Shown here one piece after another: positions 1-7,642 of a stretch of DNA of 64,000 bases. The stretch comes from an uncultured Bacteroidales bacterium (GTDB lineage: Bacteria; Bacteroidota; Bacteroidia; Bacteroidales; CAIWKO01), in the NCBI GenBank assembly GCA_903913285.1, contig CAIWKO010000034.1:52444-116443 (forward strand), written 5' to 3'. Under the pieces are notes generated by a model. It saw nothing but the letters and a program-made list of their open reading frames with translations, was not told the origin of the DNA and did not search any database. A program made the translations under genes and the position numbers. The number at the start of each line of letters is the position of its first letter. Within the stretch, counting starts at the first letter, position 1.

Positions 1-422
1 TCCCTAAAGCCTCGCCATTTCAAAACTTGTCCGCCCTTTGGCGGATAATATCCCTCCCTCTGCCATTCCTTTTTATTGTTTCGAAGAAACAAAGTGCGTT
101 GGCACATCCAAACGGCGGGCCGGCGCAGGCTGTGAATGAATAAAATAATAGAAAATCGTAAAAGGCGTTTACGTTTCCGCCTATTGGCGGACTACTTTTA
201 CTGATTTTCTTATTTTTTTCAGAGCGCGTGGAAGCTTCGTTTGGATTGTCTTTTTCTTTGGTTCGTTTCTTTTGGACACGCAAAAGAAATGAACAATTAT
301 AAAAAACTCCCTCAGTCATTTAACTTCAGGAGGCTTTTAACTTTAGGCACCTGCCCGACTGAAGCCGTTCAGGCGGGCTTTAAGTACTTTAGGCACTTTA
401 GGCACTTCAAACTTTAGGCACT
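1..422. other. intergenic region rich in short palindromes
   Basis: I see no convincing gene here. The stretch holds two copies of the palindrome TCCGCC-N4-GGCGGA (30-45 and 176-191), four copies of the nonamer CTTTAGGCA (341-349, 387-395, 396-404, 412-420) and a 26-nt imperfect palindrome at 353-378. The 99-residue minus-strand ORF 20..319 runs through the palindromes, has no recognisable domain and is treated as spurious. Related nonamer-plus-palindrome sequence recurs near 48.2 kb. Confidence 0.6.
353..378. repeat. REP-like palindrome, copy 1
   Basis: GCCCGACTGAA-GCCG-TTCAGGCGGGC forms an 11-bp stem with one mismatch. It is preceded by AACTTTAGGCAC at 339-350. The same pairing of nonamer and palindrome occurs at 48198-48265, so this is a dispersed intergenic element rather than a gene-specific terminator. 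Confidence 0.6.
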
Positions 423-962
423 TTAAATACTTCCCTTCCCCATTTTCATCAAAACATCCCACAACACTATCCCTGCGCTCACCGAAACATTAAACGAATG
501 TTTCGTCCCGAACTGCGGAATCTCCACACAAACATCACACAACTTCAGCGCGTTCTCATCAACCCCGTTTATCTCGTTCCCAAAAACAAGAACATACTTA
601 CTGTCGCCATCCGGCAAAAAATCCTTCAGGTTTATGCTGCTGTCGGTTTGTTCAATTCCTATTATCTTGTAATTTGCTTTCCGCAACTGTTCCAACGCCT
701 CACTCGTATGCTCAAAATATTCCCAAACAACCGATTCCGTTGCATCCAGTGCTGTCTTCTGTATCTCCCGGTGTGGCGGAGTAGCCGTAATACCACACAA
801 CACCAGTTTCTCCACACAAAAAGCATCGCACGTCCTGAACACCGAACCTATATTATGCATACTCCGTATATTATCCAGCACCACCACCACGGGCTTTTTT
901 TCCTGCCTTCTGAACTCCTCCACCGTAACCCTCCCCAACTCCTCTATCCTCAATTTCCGCAT
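423..962 (-). CDS. TrmH/SpoU-family RNA 2'-O-methyltransferase
   Basis: This 179-residue protein is a SPOUT-class methyltransferase expected to transfer a methyl group from S-adenosylmethionine to a ribose 2'-OH in tRNA or rRNA. The three family motifs are visible: NIGSVFRTCDAF near residue 37, FGNEINGV near residue 127, and SFNVSVSAGIVLWD near the C-terminus, which together form the trefoil-knot cofactor site. It has only the catalytic domain and no N-terminal RNA-binding extension. It lies downstream of the DUF3078 gene on the same strand, separated by a 77-nt spacer made largely of heptamer repeats. The target nucleotide cannot be predicted. A second, longer family member lies at 39.8 kb. 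Confidence 0.9.
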   Translation of the reverse strand: MRKLRIEELGRVTVEEFRRQEKKPVVVVLDNIRSMHNIGSVFRTCDAFCVEKLVLCGITATPPHREIQKTALDATESVVWEYFEHTSEALEQLRKANYKIIGIEQTDSSINLKDFLPDGDSKYVLVFGNEINGVDENALKLCDVCVEIPQFGTKHSFNVSVSAGIVLWDVLMKMGKGSI

Positions 963-979
963 AAATCCACTATTAACTA

Positions 980-1035
980 TTCACTGTTCACTATTCACTG
1001 TTCACTGTTCACTGTTCACTATTCACTATTCACTA
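980..1035. repeat. eight tandem heptamers TTCACT(G/A)
   Basis: Eight uninterrupted copies of TTCACTG or TTCACTA fill most of the gap between the DUF3078 stop codon and the methyltransferase start codon. In transcript orientation (minus strand) they read YAGTGAA. No coding role is evident. Confidence 0.85.
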
Positions 1036-1039
1036 TCCC

Positions 1040-1987
1040 TCACTCCCTCTTCCCCTGTTTCCTCTGGTGAAAAGCATACGACAAGCCCACGCCTATAACC
1101 TCCTTAAACTGTGTCCGCGGAACATCCCCCTTCGGTGTCTTTATCCTCACATCATCATCATAAATCAACTGCGTGTTTATCGTTGTCGACAACCACTTGT
1201 TCACCTTCAAACCCACCAACACGTTCCAGTTCACATCCACGTTCCCAAACTTGTGCAAATAATCGCTAAACAACTCCACCGATGTGTTCACCGTCACATT
1301 TTTAAAAACCTCCTTATTAAACACTGCCCTCACATAAGCACCAAACTCCCCCTTCATCCTTTTCCCTTTCTCCACACCAAAATCACCATGTGCCGAAAGC
1401 GTGTCATCCTCCACAAACGTAAAACGTCCTGCTGCCGGCGAAACATACAACGTAAAAAACTCTGCCGGAACATAATTGATCCCTATCCCTGCCACCACAT
1501 AACCCGGAGCCATAAACTTCGAAATAGCCACGCTGTCATTCGGATAATTATAACCGTTCGTAAACTGTGTCCTCACATTTGCCAGCAGCGTAACATCCCA
1601 GTGTTTCCCCAGCGCGTATCCGTATGATGTCGTATACTCCACCTTATCATCCGTCTTCGTAAACCGTGCCGCGCTGCTTTTCCCCAGCAACTGAAACCCG
1701 TACGCCAAATCTATCGTGTTCTTCCACGAACTTTTCTGCCTCCTATAATCCGCTTTCAAATTAAACAAGGCCCCTGCACCAAACGAATTCTGTCCCCCCG
1801 ACGCCCAGTTCGTAAACGTCGCCTGGTTTATATTCACCGTTGCCGTTCCCAAAATCGTCCACGGTCTCACGCTGTCTTTCACATTCAGCTCGCTCCGGTC
1901 TAGCTTTGTTGCCACTTTGTCTATCGGGTCCTGTCCCATCGCCATCCCTGTCCACAACACTCCCGCCAGCAATAACATCTTTCTCAT
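1040..1987 (-). CDS. DUF3078-family outer-membrane protein
   Basis: The 315-residue protein begins with a signal peptide (MRKMLLLAGVLWTGMAMGQ) and continues with a mature chain rich in alternating hydrophobic and aromatic strands, such as NWASGGQNSFGAGALFN and IDLAYGFQLLG, typical of Bacteroidota DUF3078 proteins that look like outer-membrane beta-barrels. The family has no assigned biochemical function. A -7 box lies at 2013-2020 on the same strand, leaving a short leader. The coding strand is unusually G-rich at third positions, so the + strand is C-rich here, as in mutS on the opposite strand. The assignment rests on recalled family features and not on a search. Confidence 0.75.
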   Translation of the reverse strand: MRKMLLLAGVLWTGMAMGQDPIDKVATKLDRSELNVKDSVRPWTILGTATVNINQATFTNWASGGQNSFGAGALFNLKADYRRQKSSWKNTIDLAYGFQLLGKSSAARFTKTDDKVEYTTSYGYALGKHWDVTLLANVRTQFTNGYNYPNDSVAISKFMAPGYVVAGIGINYVPAEFFTLYVSPAAGRFTFVEDDTLSAHGDFGVEKGKRMKGEFGAYVRAVFNKEVFKNVTVNTSVELFSDYLHKFGNVDVNWNVLVGLKVNKWLSTTINTQLIYDDDVRIKTPKGDVPRTQFKEVIGVGLSYAFHQRKQGKRE

Positions 1988-2012
1988 ACCTTAAAATTTA
2001 AAATGATGCTGC

Positions 2013-2020
2013 AAAAATAT
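2013..2020 (-). promoter_or_regulatory. -7 box TATTTTTG
   Basis: Matches the Bacteroidota -7 consensus TAnnTTTG on the minus strand, 25 nt before the ATG of the DUF3078 gene. No clear -33 TTTG was seen. Confidence 0.5.
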
Positions 2021-2059
2021 AAAAAAATAATCGAATCCGTTTACAAACAACCTTCCAAA

Positions 2060-2099
2060 AAAAAGAGGCTGCCCGATGTGTTTCATCCCGACAGCCTCT
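2060..2099 (-). terminator. rho-independent terminator of ssb
   Basis: On the minus strand GAGGCTG pairs with CAGCCTC around a partly paired loop, followed directly by a run of eight T. It sits just after the ssb stop codon and upstream of the DUF3078 promoter. Confidence 0.75.
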
Positions 2100-2126
2100 T
2101 GTGATTAAAAAAAAACTAGCAGTCAC

Positions 2127-2480
2127 TCATGCAGCCTTTTCTTTTCTGACGATTTCGGTAGCTTCGAAACTAAATGCCCTGATTTCAACAACATTTTGTT
2201 TTTTGCCGCTTTTGTCAGTATATTGGCGATACGTTATTTTTCCCTGCAAACTGACAAAAGTTCCTTTCCTGATCTTTTCCAGGGCTTCTTCCCCAAGTTT
2301 ATCCCACATCACCACATTGTGCCAGGTGGTGTTGCGCACCCATTCGTCATTGTTGTTTTTATAACTGGTGCTTGTTGCCAACGAAAAACGTATCATCTGG
2401 TTTCCGTTCTTCATGGTTCTTACTTCAGGATTCGTGCCTGCGAATCCGCTTAATTCTACTTTGTTAATTGACTTTTCCAT
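2127..2480 (-). CDS. ssb: single-stranded DNA-binding protein (short form)
   Basis: This 117-residue OB-fold protein binds single-stranded DNA. Family marks are MEKSINKVELSGFAG at the start, VRTMKNGNQMIRFSLATS, WHNVVMWDKLGEEA near the middle and VSLQGKITYRQYTDKSGKK near the end. It stops right after the OB fold, at KEKAA, and so lacks both the Gly/Pro linker and the acidic DDxxF-type tip that replicative SSBs use to recruit partner proteins; typical full-length SSBs are around 140-180 residues. It may therefore be a secondary SSB, with the replicative copy elsewhere. It is monocistronic, with its own terminator. Confidence 0.9.
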   Translation of the reverse strand: MEKSINKVELSGFAGTNPEVRTMKNGNQMIRFSLATSTSYKNNNDEWVRNTTWHNVVMWDKLGEEALEKIRKGTFVSLQGKITYRQYTDKSGKKQNVVEIRAFSFEATEIVRKEKAA

Positions 2481-2604
2481 GATACTTAAGATTTAATTGT
2501 TAAACTTTTTTTGTTACTGAAATTTGATGAAGCAAAGTAAACACCTCAGAGAAAGTTTATTCGGTTATTAAATATTTGTATTCGGATATAGTCGGTTGTA
2601 AGCG

Positions 2605-2632
2605 TTTGTAAACGGATAATTTTATATATTTG
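2605..2632 (+). promoter_or_regulatory. Bacteroidota promoter (TTTG ... TATATTTG)
   Basis: TTTG at 2605-2608 and TATATTTG at 2625-2632 match the -33 and -7 boxes with a 16-nt gap, upstream of the ATG at 2656. This is one of the clearest complete promoters in the window. Confidence 0.65.
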
Positions 2633-2655
2633 TAATCCAAAAAATAATAGTTCTC

Positions 2656-3024
2656 ATGAGTGATAAACGTAAATGCCTCGATTGCGGAGAAGAATTTAGT
2701 GGCCGTATCGACAAAAAATTTTGTTCGGACATGTGCCGTAATTCTTATAACAACAAACTTAACAGCGATTCCATCAATCTGGTGCGCAACATCAACGCCA
2801 TATTGCGCAAAAACAGGCGCATACTTGAAGAGGTGAACCACGATGAAAAAACCAAGGTTCATAAGAAAAAGCTGCTCGATAAAGGCTTTGATTTCAATTA
2901 TTTTACAAGCATTTATAAAACACAGAAAGGAACCGTTTATCATTTTTGCTATGAACAAGGCTATCTCGAATTGGATAACGATTTCTATTTCTTGGTTGTC
3001 AATAAAAAAATAAAGGAAGAGTAG
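2656..3024 (+). CDS. zinc-ribbon protein of unknown function
   Basis: A 122-residue protein with an N-terminal four-cysteine zinc ribbon: CLDC at residues 8-11 and CSDMC near residues 23-27. The rest, around residues 40-120, is mixed and contains the segment [27 protein letters not shown]. Small proteins of this shape are widespread in Bacteroidota, but I know of no assigned function. It is divergent from ssb and 33 nt upstream of the mutS promoter region. A nucleic-acid-binding role is a guess from the ribbon alone. Confidence 0.7.
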   Translation: MSDKRKCLDCGEEFSGRIDKKFCSDMCRNSYNNKLNSDSINLVRNINAILRKNRRILEEVNHDEKTKVHKKKLLDKGFDFNYFTSIYKTQKGTVYHFCYEQGYLELDNDFYFLVVNKKIKEE

Positions 3025-3054
3025 TTAATGTAGATGACTTCATTCCAAAAAACC

Positions 3055-3062
3055 TAACTTTG
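3055..3062 (+). promoter_or_regulatory. -7 box TAACTTTG of mutS
   Basis: The box overlaps the TTG start proposed by the ORF track (3060), so that start cannot be on the transcript. This favours the GTG at 3078 as the mutS start. Confidence 0.5.
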
Positions 3063-3077
3063 CTTAAAATTTTCCCC

Positions 3078-5705
3078 GTGTCCAAACCCAAATCCACCAT
3101 CGCCGAAACCCCCTTGATGAAACAACACAACGCCATCAAGGCCCGCTTCCCCGATGCCCTCCTCCTCTTCCGCGTGGGCGACTTCTACGAAACCTTTGGC
3201 TCCGATGCCGTCCGTGCTTCCAACATCCTCGGCATTGTCCTTACCCGTCGCGCCAACGGCTCCGCCACCTTCATCGATCTCGCTGGCTTCCCCCACCATG
3301 CCCTCGACACCTACCTGCCCCGTCTCGTCCGCGCCGGCCTCCGTGTCGCCATCTGCGATCAGCTCGAAGACCCCAAACTAACCAAAACCATCGTCAAACG
3401 AGGCATAACCGAAATCATCACCCCCGGCGTTGCCTGCAACGACAAGGTCCTCGACCACAAACAAAACAACTTCCTCGCCGCCGTCCATCTCGCCGCCAAC
3501 ATCGTCGGCGTCTCCTTCCTCGACATCTCCACAGGCGAATACTACCTCGCTCAGGGCTCCCCCGAATACATCGACAACCTCATGCAATCATTCCGGCCAA
3601 ACGAGGTCATCGTCCAAAAAAACAAACAACCCCAATTCATCGCCGCCTTCGGCGACAAATTCTACATCTCCACCTTCGACGATTGGGTCTTCACCCCCGA
3701 CTTCGCCCTCAACATACTCCTAACCCACTTCCAAACCACCTCACTCAAAGGCTTCGGCATCAGCGATCTCGACTCCGCCATCATAGCCGCCGGCGCTGCC
3801 CTCCACTATCTCGCCGAAACCCAACACGACCGCATCTCCCACATCTCAAAACTAACCCGCATCGAACCCGACCGCTACGTCTGGATCGATCGTTTCACCA
3901 TCCGCAACCTGGAGCTCCTCAGCTCCCCCAACGAAAAGGCCCTCACCCTGCTTGATATCATCGACCAAACCCTAACCCCCATGGGCAGCCGGCTGTTAAA
4001 ACGCTGGATCGTCATGCCGCTTAAAAACAAACAACCTATCGAAGAACGCCTCAACACTGTCGAATATTTCATCCAACATCCCGACTTTTCCGAACAACTT
4101 TCCAAACATGTCAAACTCATTGGCGACCTGGAGCGTCTCATCTCCAAAGTAGCCGTTGGCAAAATCAACCCGCGCGAGGTCGTTCAGATAAAAAGGGCGC
4201 TCCATGCCATAGCGTACATCAAAAACCTCTTCCAAACCTCCGAAAACCCTCCCTTACAAAAAATAGCAGAACAACTAAACCCCTGCAAACTCATCTCCGA
4301 TCGCATCCAACACGACCTCAACGACGACCCTCCTGCCTTAGCCATCAAAGGCAACATCATTTCCCGGGGCGTTTCCCCCGAGCTCGACGAACTTCGCCAA
4401 CTCGCCTTCTCGGGAAAAGACTTTCTCGTGCAGATCCAGCAGCGCGAAAGCGAACTCACCGGCATCCCTTCACTAAAAATATCCTTCAACAACGTATTCG
4501 GCTACTACATCGAAGTAACCAACACACACAAAAACAAAGTCCCCCCCACCTGGACCCGCAAACAAACCCTCGTCAACTGCGAACGCTACATCACCGAAGA
4601 ACTCAAACAATACGAAGAAAAAATTCTCGGTGCCGAAGAAAAAATTCTGGCGCTCGAAACCCAGCTCTACAACCAACTTGTCGCTGCCCTGTTCGATTAC
4701 ATCAAACCCATCCAGCTCAACGCATCCCTAACCGCTTCCGTCGATTGTTTGCTCTCTGCAGCCTCCATTGCCGTTCAAAACAACTACACCCGTCCACAAA
4801 TCAACGACACTTTCGTGATCGACATCAAAAACGGACGACATCCCGTCATCGAACAAAACCTGCCTGCCGGCGAAAAATACATTGCCAACGATGTCTATCT
4901 TGATGACTCCAAACAACAGATCATCATCATCACCGGTCCCAATATGGCTGGCAAATCTGCCCTCTTGCGCCAAACCGCTTTAATAGTATTGCTTGCGCAG
5001 ATCGGAAGTTACGTCCCCGCCGAATCGGCTCAAATTGGCATCGTCGACAAGATATTCACCAGGGTAGGAGCTTCCGACAACATATCCTCAGGCGAATCCA
5101 CCTTCATGGTCGAGATGAACGAAACCGCCAGCATTCTCAACAACATATCCTCGCGGAGCCTCATATTACTCGACGAGATAGGCCGCGGAACCAGCACCTA
5201 CGACGGCATTTCCATAGCCTGGGCCATAGCCGAATATCTTCACGAGAACAAACTCTTTAAACCCAAGGTACTATTTGCCACCCACTACCACGAACTCAAC
5301 GAAATGGCAAAAACCATGCAGGGTATCAAAAACTTTCACGTATCGGTTAAAGAGATCGGCAACAAGATCATATTCATGCGCAAACTTATCCCCGGCGGAA
5401 CCGAACATAGCTTCGGCATTCACGTGGCGAAAATGGCAGGCATCCCTCAGCGCGTCATCGACCGCGCAAACGATTTGCTCCACAGCCTCGAGAAAGACCA
5501 CAGCAACCAGGAACTCAACACCAATCCCGTCGGGAAACAAAACAACACTGCCGATAACTATCAGCTAAGCTTCATCCAGCTCGACGATCCCCTCCTTGAG
5601 CAGATCAAAGACGACATTCTGAACACCGACATCAACACCCTCACACCCGTTGAAGCACTGATGAAACTAAATGAGATCAAGAACCTCCTGAAAAAAAAGA
5701 AATAG
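3078..5705 (+). CDS. mutS: DNA mismatch repair protein MutS
   Basis: MutS recognises base mismatches and small loops and uses ATP to signal repair. The mismatch-reading wedge motif DFYETF lies near residue 35, after [13 protein letters not shown]. The Walker A loop [13 protein letters not shown] is near residue 620, followed by [11 protein letters not shown], the Walker B segment [16 protein letters not shown] and the [10 protein letters not shown] stretch. I place the start at the GTG at 3078 (875 residues) because the upstream TTG overlaps the -7 box and the family needs residues before AETPLMKQ. The first two thirds are extremely C-rich: positions 3301-3360 hold 30 C and 13 G. MutL is not in the window. 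Confidence 0.96.
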   Translation: MSKPKSTIAETPLMKQHNAIKARFPDALLLFRVGDFYETFGSDAVRASNILGIVLTRRANGSATFIDLAGFPHHALDTYLPRLVRAGLRVAICDQLEDPKLTKTIVKRGITEIITPGVACNDKVLDHKQNNFLAAVHLAANIVGVSFLDISTGEYYLAQGSPEYIDNLMQSFRPNEVIVQKNKQPQFIAAFGDKFYISTFDDWVFTPDFALNILLTHFQTTSLKGFGISDLDSAIIAAGAALHYLAETQHDRISHISKLTRIEPDRYVWIDRFTIRNLELLSSPNEKALTLLDIIDQTLTPMGSRLLKRWIVMPLKNKQPIEERLNTVEYFIQHPDFSEQLSKHVKLIGDLERLISKVAVGKINPREVVQIKRALHAIAYIKNLFQTSENPPLQKIAEQLNPCKLISDRIQHDLNDDPPALAIKGNIISRGVSPELDELRQLAFSGKDFLVQIQQRESELTGIPSLKISFNNVFGYYIEVTNTHKNKVPPTWTRKQTLVNCERYITEELKQYEEKILGAEEKILALETQLYNQLVAALFDYIKPIQLNASLTASVDCLLSAASIAVQNNYTRPQINDTFVIDIKNGRHPVIEQNLPAGEKYIANDVYLDDSKQQIIIITGPNMAGKSALLRQTALIVLLAQIGSYVPAESAQIGIVDKIFTRVGASDNISSGESTFMVEMNETASILNNISSRSLILLDEIGRGTSTYDGISIAWAIAEYLHENKLFKPKVLFATHYHELNEMAKTMQGIKNFHVSVKEIGNKIIFMRKLIPGGTEHSFGIHVAKMAGIPQRVIDRANDLLHSLEKDHSNQELNTNPVGKQNNTADNYQLSFIQLDDPLLEQIKDDILNTDINTLTPVEALMKLNEIKNLLKKKK

Positions 5706-5776
5706 TTTTTAGTTTAACGTAATATCCTAAGCCCCGCACACCTCCTACCAGATACCAAATACCATATACCTTATAC

Positions 5777-6661
5777 CTATTTATAAAACCCTTCCAGATT
5801 TTTCCAGCGCTTATGCGACCACAGCCAGTATTGCGGAGCACGCAGTATGGTCTTTTCCAAACATTCGATGTACGAGTTCATAACGAAGCCGTATTCGGTA
5901 TCTTTCGGGTGGTCTGCTATCCGGATGAGGTGTATCTTGTACCTTCCTTTTCCTACACGTTCCATATCGGCATAAACCACCGGAAAATCATATTCTTTGG
6001 CATACTTTTCGGCACCATACATGAAATAGGTTTCTTTATTCAGGAAAGTTCTCGGAAATCCTTTCTTCGCACCTCCGGGATATTGGTCCGCCAGAAAAAG
6101 GCTAGCGGTCAAACGGTCTTTATCTTTTGCAAATTCCTCTTTAATGTTATCGGCGTTGATGATTTTCATGCCGGTTTTGCTGCGTTTATTATTTATCAGA
6201 ACATTTAGTACCTGATTCGACAAAGGTTTCCCAACCCCGACGGCCAGGTGCGGAAACAAAAGGTTAAGGGCATAGATCAAAATTTCCCAGTTGCCGTAGT
6301 GTGCCGACATAAAAATAACACTTCGCTGATCCTTCGCATAATTTTCCATGATCTCAGGATTATCGCAACTGATCCTGTTCAGTAAATTTTTCTTTCCGAT
6401 CGTAAGACATTTGATCGTCTCGAAAAACATATCCGACAAAAACATAAAGAACTGTTTCGATACCTGATGCAGATTTACCGTATCGGGTAAACTTCCTTCC
6501 AGATTCTTTTCCACTACTTTTTTGCGATAATTAAAAACATAATACAACAACAGGTACATGATCTTTGAAAACACATAAAGAACCTGAATCGGCAACAACG
6601 AAAACAACAACAGCAAATAAAAAAGGAAGTAATTAATGCATTTGGAAAAGAAGGAGATCAT
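5777..6661 (-). CDS. lipid A biosynthesis-type (LpxL/HtrB-like) acyltransferase
   Basis: This inner-membrane acyltransferase of the lysophospholipid acyltransferase superfamily probably adds a secondary acyl chain to lipid A. The catalytic HX4(D/E) motif appears as SAHYGNWEI near residue 120. An N-terminal hydrophobic anchor (FLFYLLLLFSLLPIQVLYVF) and the substrate-side segment ADQYPGG are also present. I moved the start to the ATG at 6661 (294 residues) because a -7 box at 6700-6707 lies inside the 17 extra residues of the ORF-track version. It converges on mutS. Confidence 0.85.
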   Translation of the reverse strand: MISFFSKCINYFLFYLLLLFSLLPIQVLYVFSKIMYLLLYYVFNYRKKVVEKNLEGSLPDTVNLHQVSKQFFMFLSDMFFETIKCLTIGKKNLLNRISCDNPEIMENYAKDQRSVIFMSAHYGNWEILIYALNLLFPHLAVGVGKPLSNQVLNVLINNKRSKTGMKIINADNIKEEFAKDKDRLTASLFLADQYPGGAKKGFPRTFLNKETYFMYGAEKYAKEYDFPVVYADMERVGKGRYKIHLIRIADHPKDTEYGFVMNSYIECLEKTILRAPQYWLWSHKRWKNLEGFYK

Positions 6662-6699
6662 TTTGCTTTGATAAAATTGTTTTCGGGCCGAAACTTTTG

Positions 6700-6707
6700 C
6701 AAATATA
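6700..6707 (-). promoter_or_regulatory. -7 box TATATTTG
   Basis: Minus-strand match to TAnnTTTG, 38 nt before the ATG at 6661; used to choose that start. Confidence 0.55.
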
Positions 6708-6777
6708 ACCAAATCGCAAATTTTATGTTTTAATATTCTTTTTTTTACTAATCTTGTGAAAAATAAATTGTAGGCTC

Positions 6778-7608
6778 ATGAAGCATAAAATTATTGTTCC
6801 CGGATCATTAATACTTCTGATGTTGTTCGTAGTGACTGCGAAGAGTTCCGCACAGGTTGTTTCGCCCAAAGATTCGGTTATTGTAATGTTTGGCGATACA
6901 CGCACCAATCATGAAGTTCATAAGCTGATAGTAAAAGATATTATGACGTTTCATCCCGTTGCTGTATTCCATACAGGGGATCTGGTGTATAACGGCAAAC
7001 TGACATCGGACTGGAATATATTTAAATCGATCATGAAACCCATCCTCGATTCGAGCCGCTTTTATCCGAGTTTCGGGAACCACGAGATGCACAGCGAAAC
7101 GATGACGACAGATTATAAGGTTCCGAACAACGGCAAATGGTATTCGGTGAATATTATGAACATCCATTTTACGGTTCTCGACAACTTTTCTAATTTTTCT
7201 GTAGGTTCGAAACAATATAAATGGCTGGTGGCCGATTTGAAAGCAAGCAGCAGCAGTTTGTTCCGCGTGGTGGTGATGCATTTAACCGTCTACAGTTCGG
7301 GGCCACATAAAGACAAGATCAAAAAGATAAAAAGATCTCTGGTTCCTTTGTTCGAGAAATATGGTGTAAGCGTGGTTTTCAGCGGACACAATCACAGCTA
7401 CGAGAAGTCATTTGCCAACAATATTTATTATATAACCACGGCAGGAGGAGGTGCCCCGTTGTATGATAAGGTGCGGACGCTTCCCGAATCGCAATTGTAT
7501 ATTAAAAACTATAATTTCTGCACATTGAAAGTAAAAAACAAGACGCTGGAGATTCGGGCGCTGGATACGAACATGCGCGTGATTGATGCCGTGAATATCA
7601 AGAAATAA
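6778..7608 (+). CDS. secreted calcineurin-like metallophosphatase
   Basis: A 276-residue protein with a signal peptide (SLILLMLFVVTAKSSAQ) followed by a metallophosphoesterase domain. The metal-ligand motifs appear in order: GDTR, HTGDLVYNG, SFGNHEMHSE, VVMHL and SGHNHSYEKS. These coordinate a two-metal centre that hydrolyses phosphomonoesters or diesters. The protein is exported, so it probably acts in the periplasm or at the cell surface. It lies 34 nt upstream of the GH97 gene on the same strand, so the two may be co-transcribed. The physiological substrate cannot be told from sequence. Confidence 0.88.
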   Translation: MKHKIIVPGSLILLMLFVVTAKSSAQVVSPKDSVIVMFGDTRTNHEVHKLIVKDIMTFHPVAVFHTGDLVYNGKLTSDWNIFKSIMKPILDSSRFYPSFGNHEMHSETMTTDYKVPNNGKWYSVNIMNIHFTVLDNFSNFSVGSKQYKWLVADLKASSSSLFRVVVMHLTVYSSGPHKDKIKKIKRSLVPLFEKYGVSVVFSGHNHSYEKSFANNIYYITTAGGGAPLYDKVRTLPESQLYIKNYNFCTLKVKNKTLEIRALDTNMRVIDAVNIKK

Positions 7609-7642
7609 TTGTCATAATACCAACTTTTATCATGCTAATGAA

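Noticed and set aside
20-319. 99-residue minus-strand ORF
   Set aside because: It runs through two palindromes, has no domain or signal and no -7 box, so it is treated as chance.
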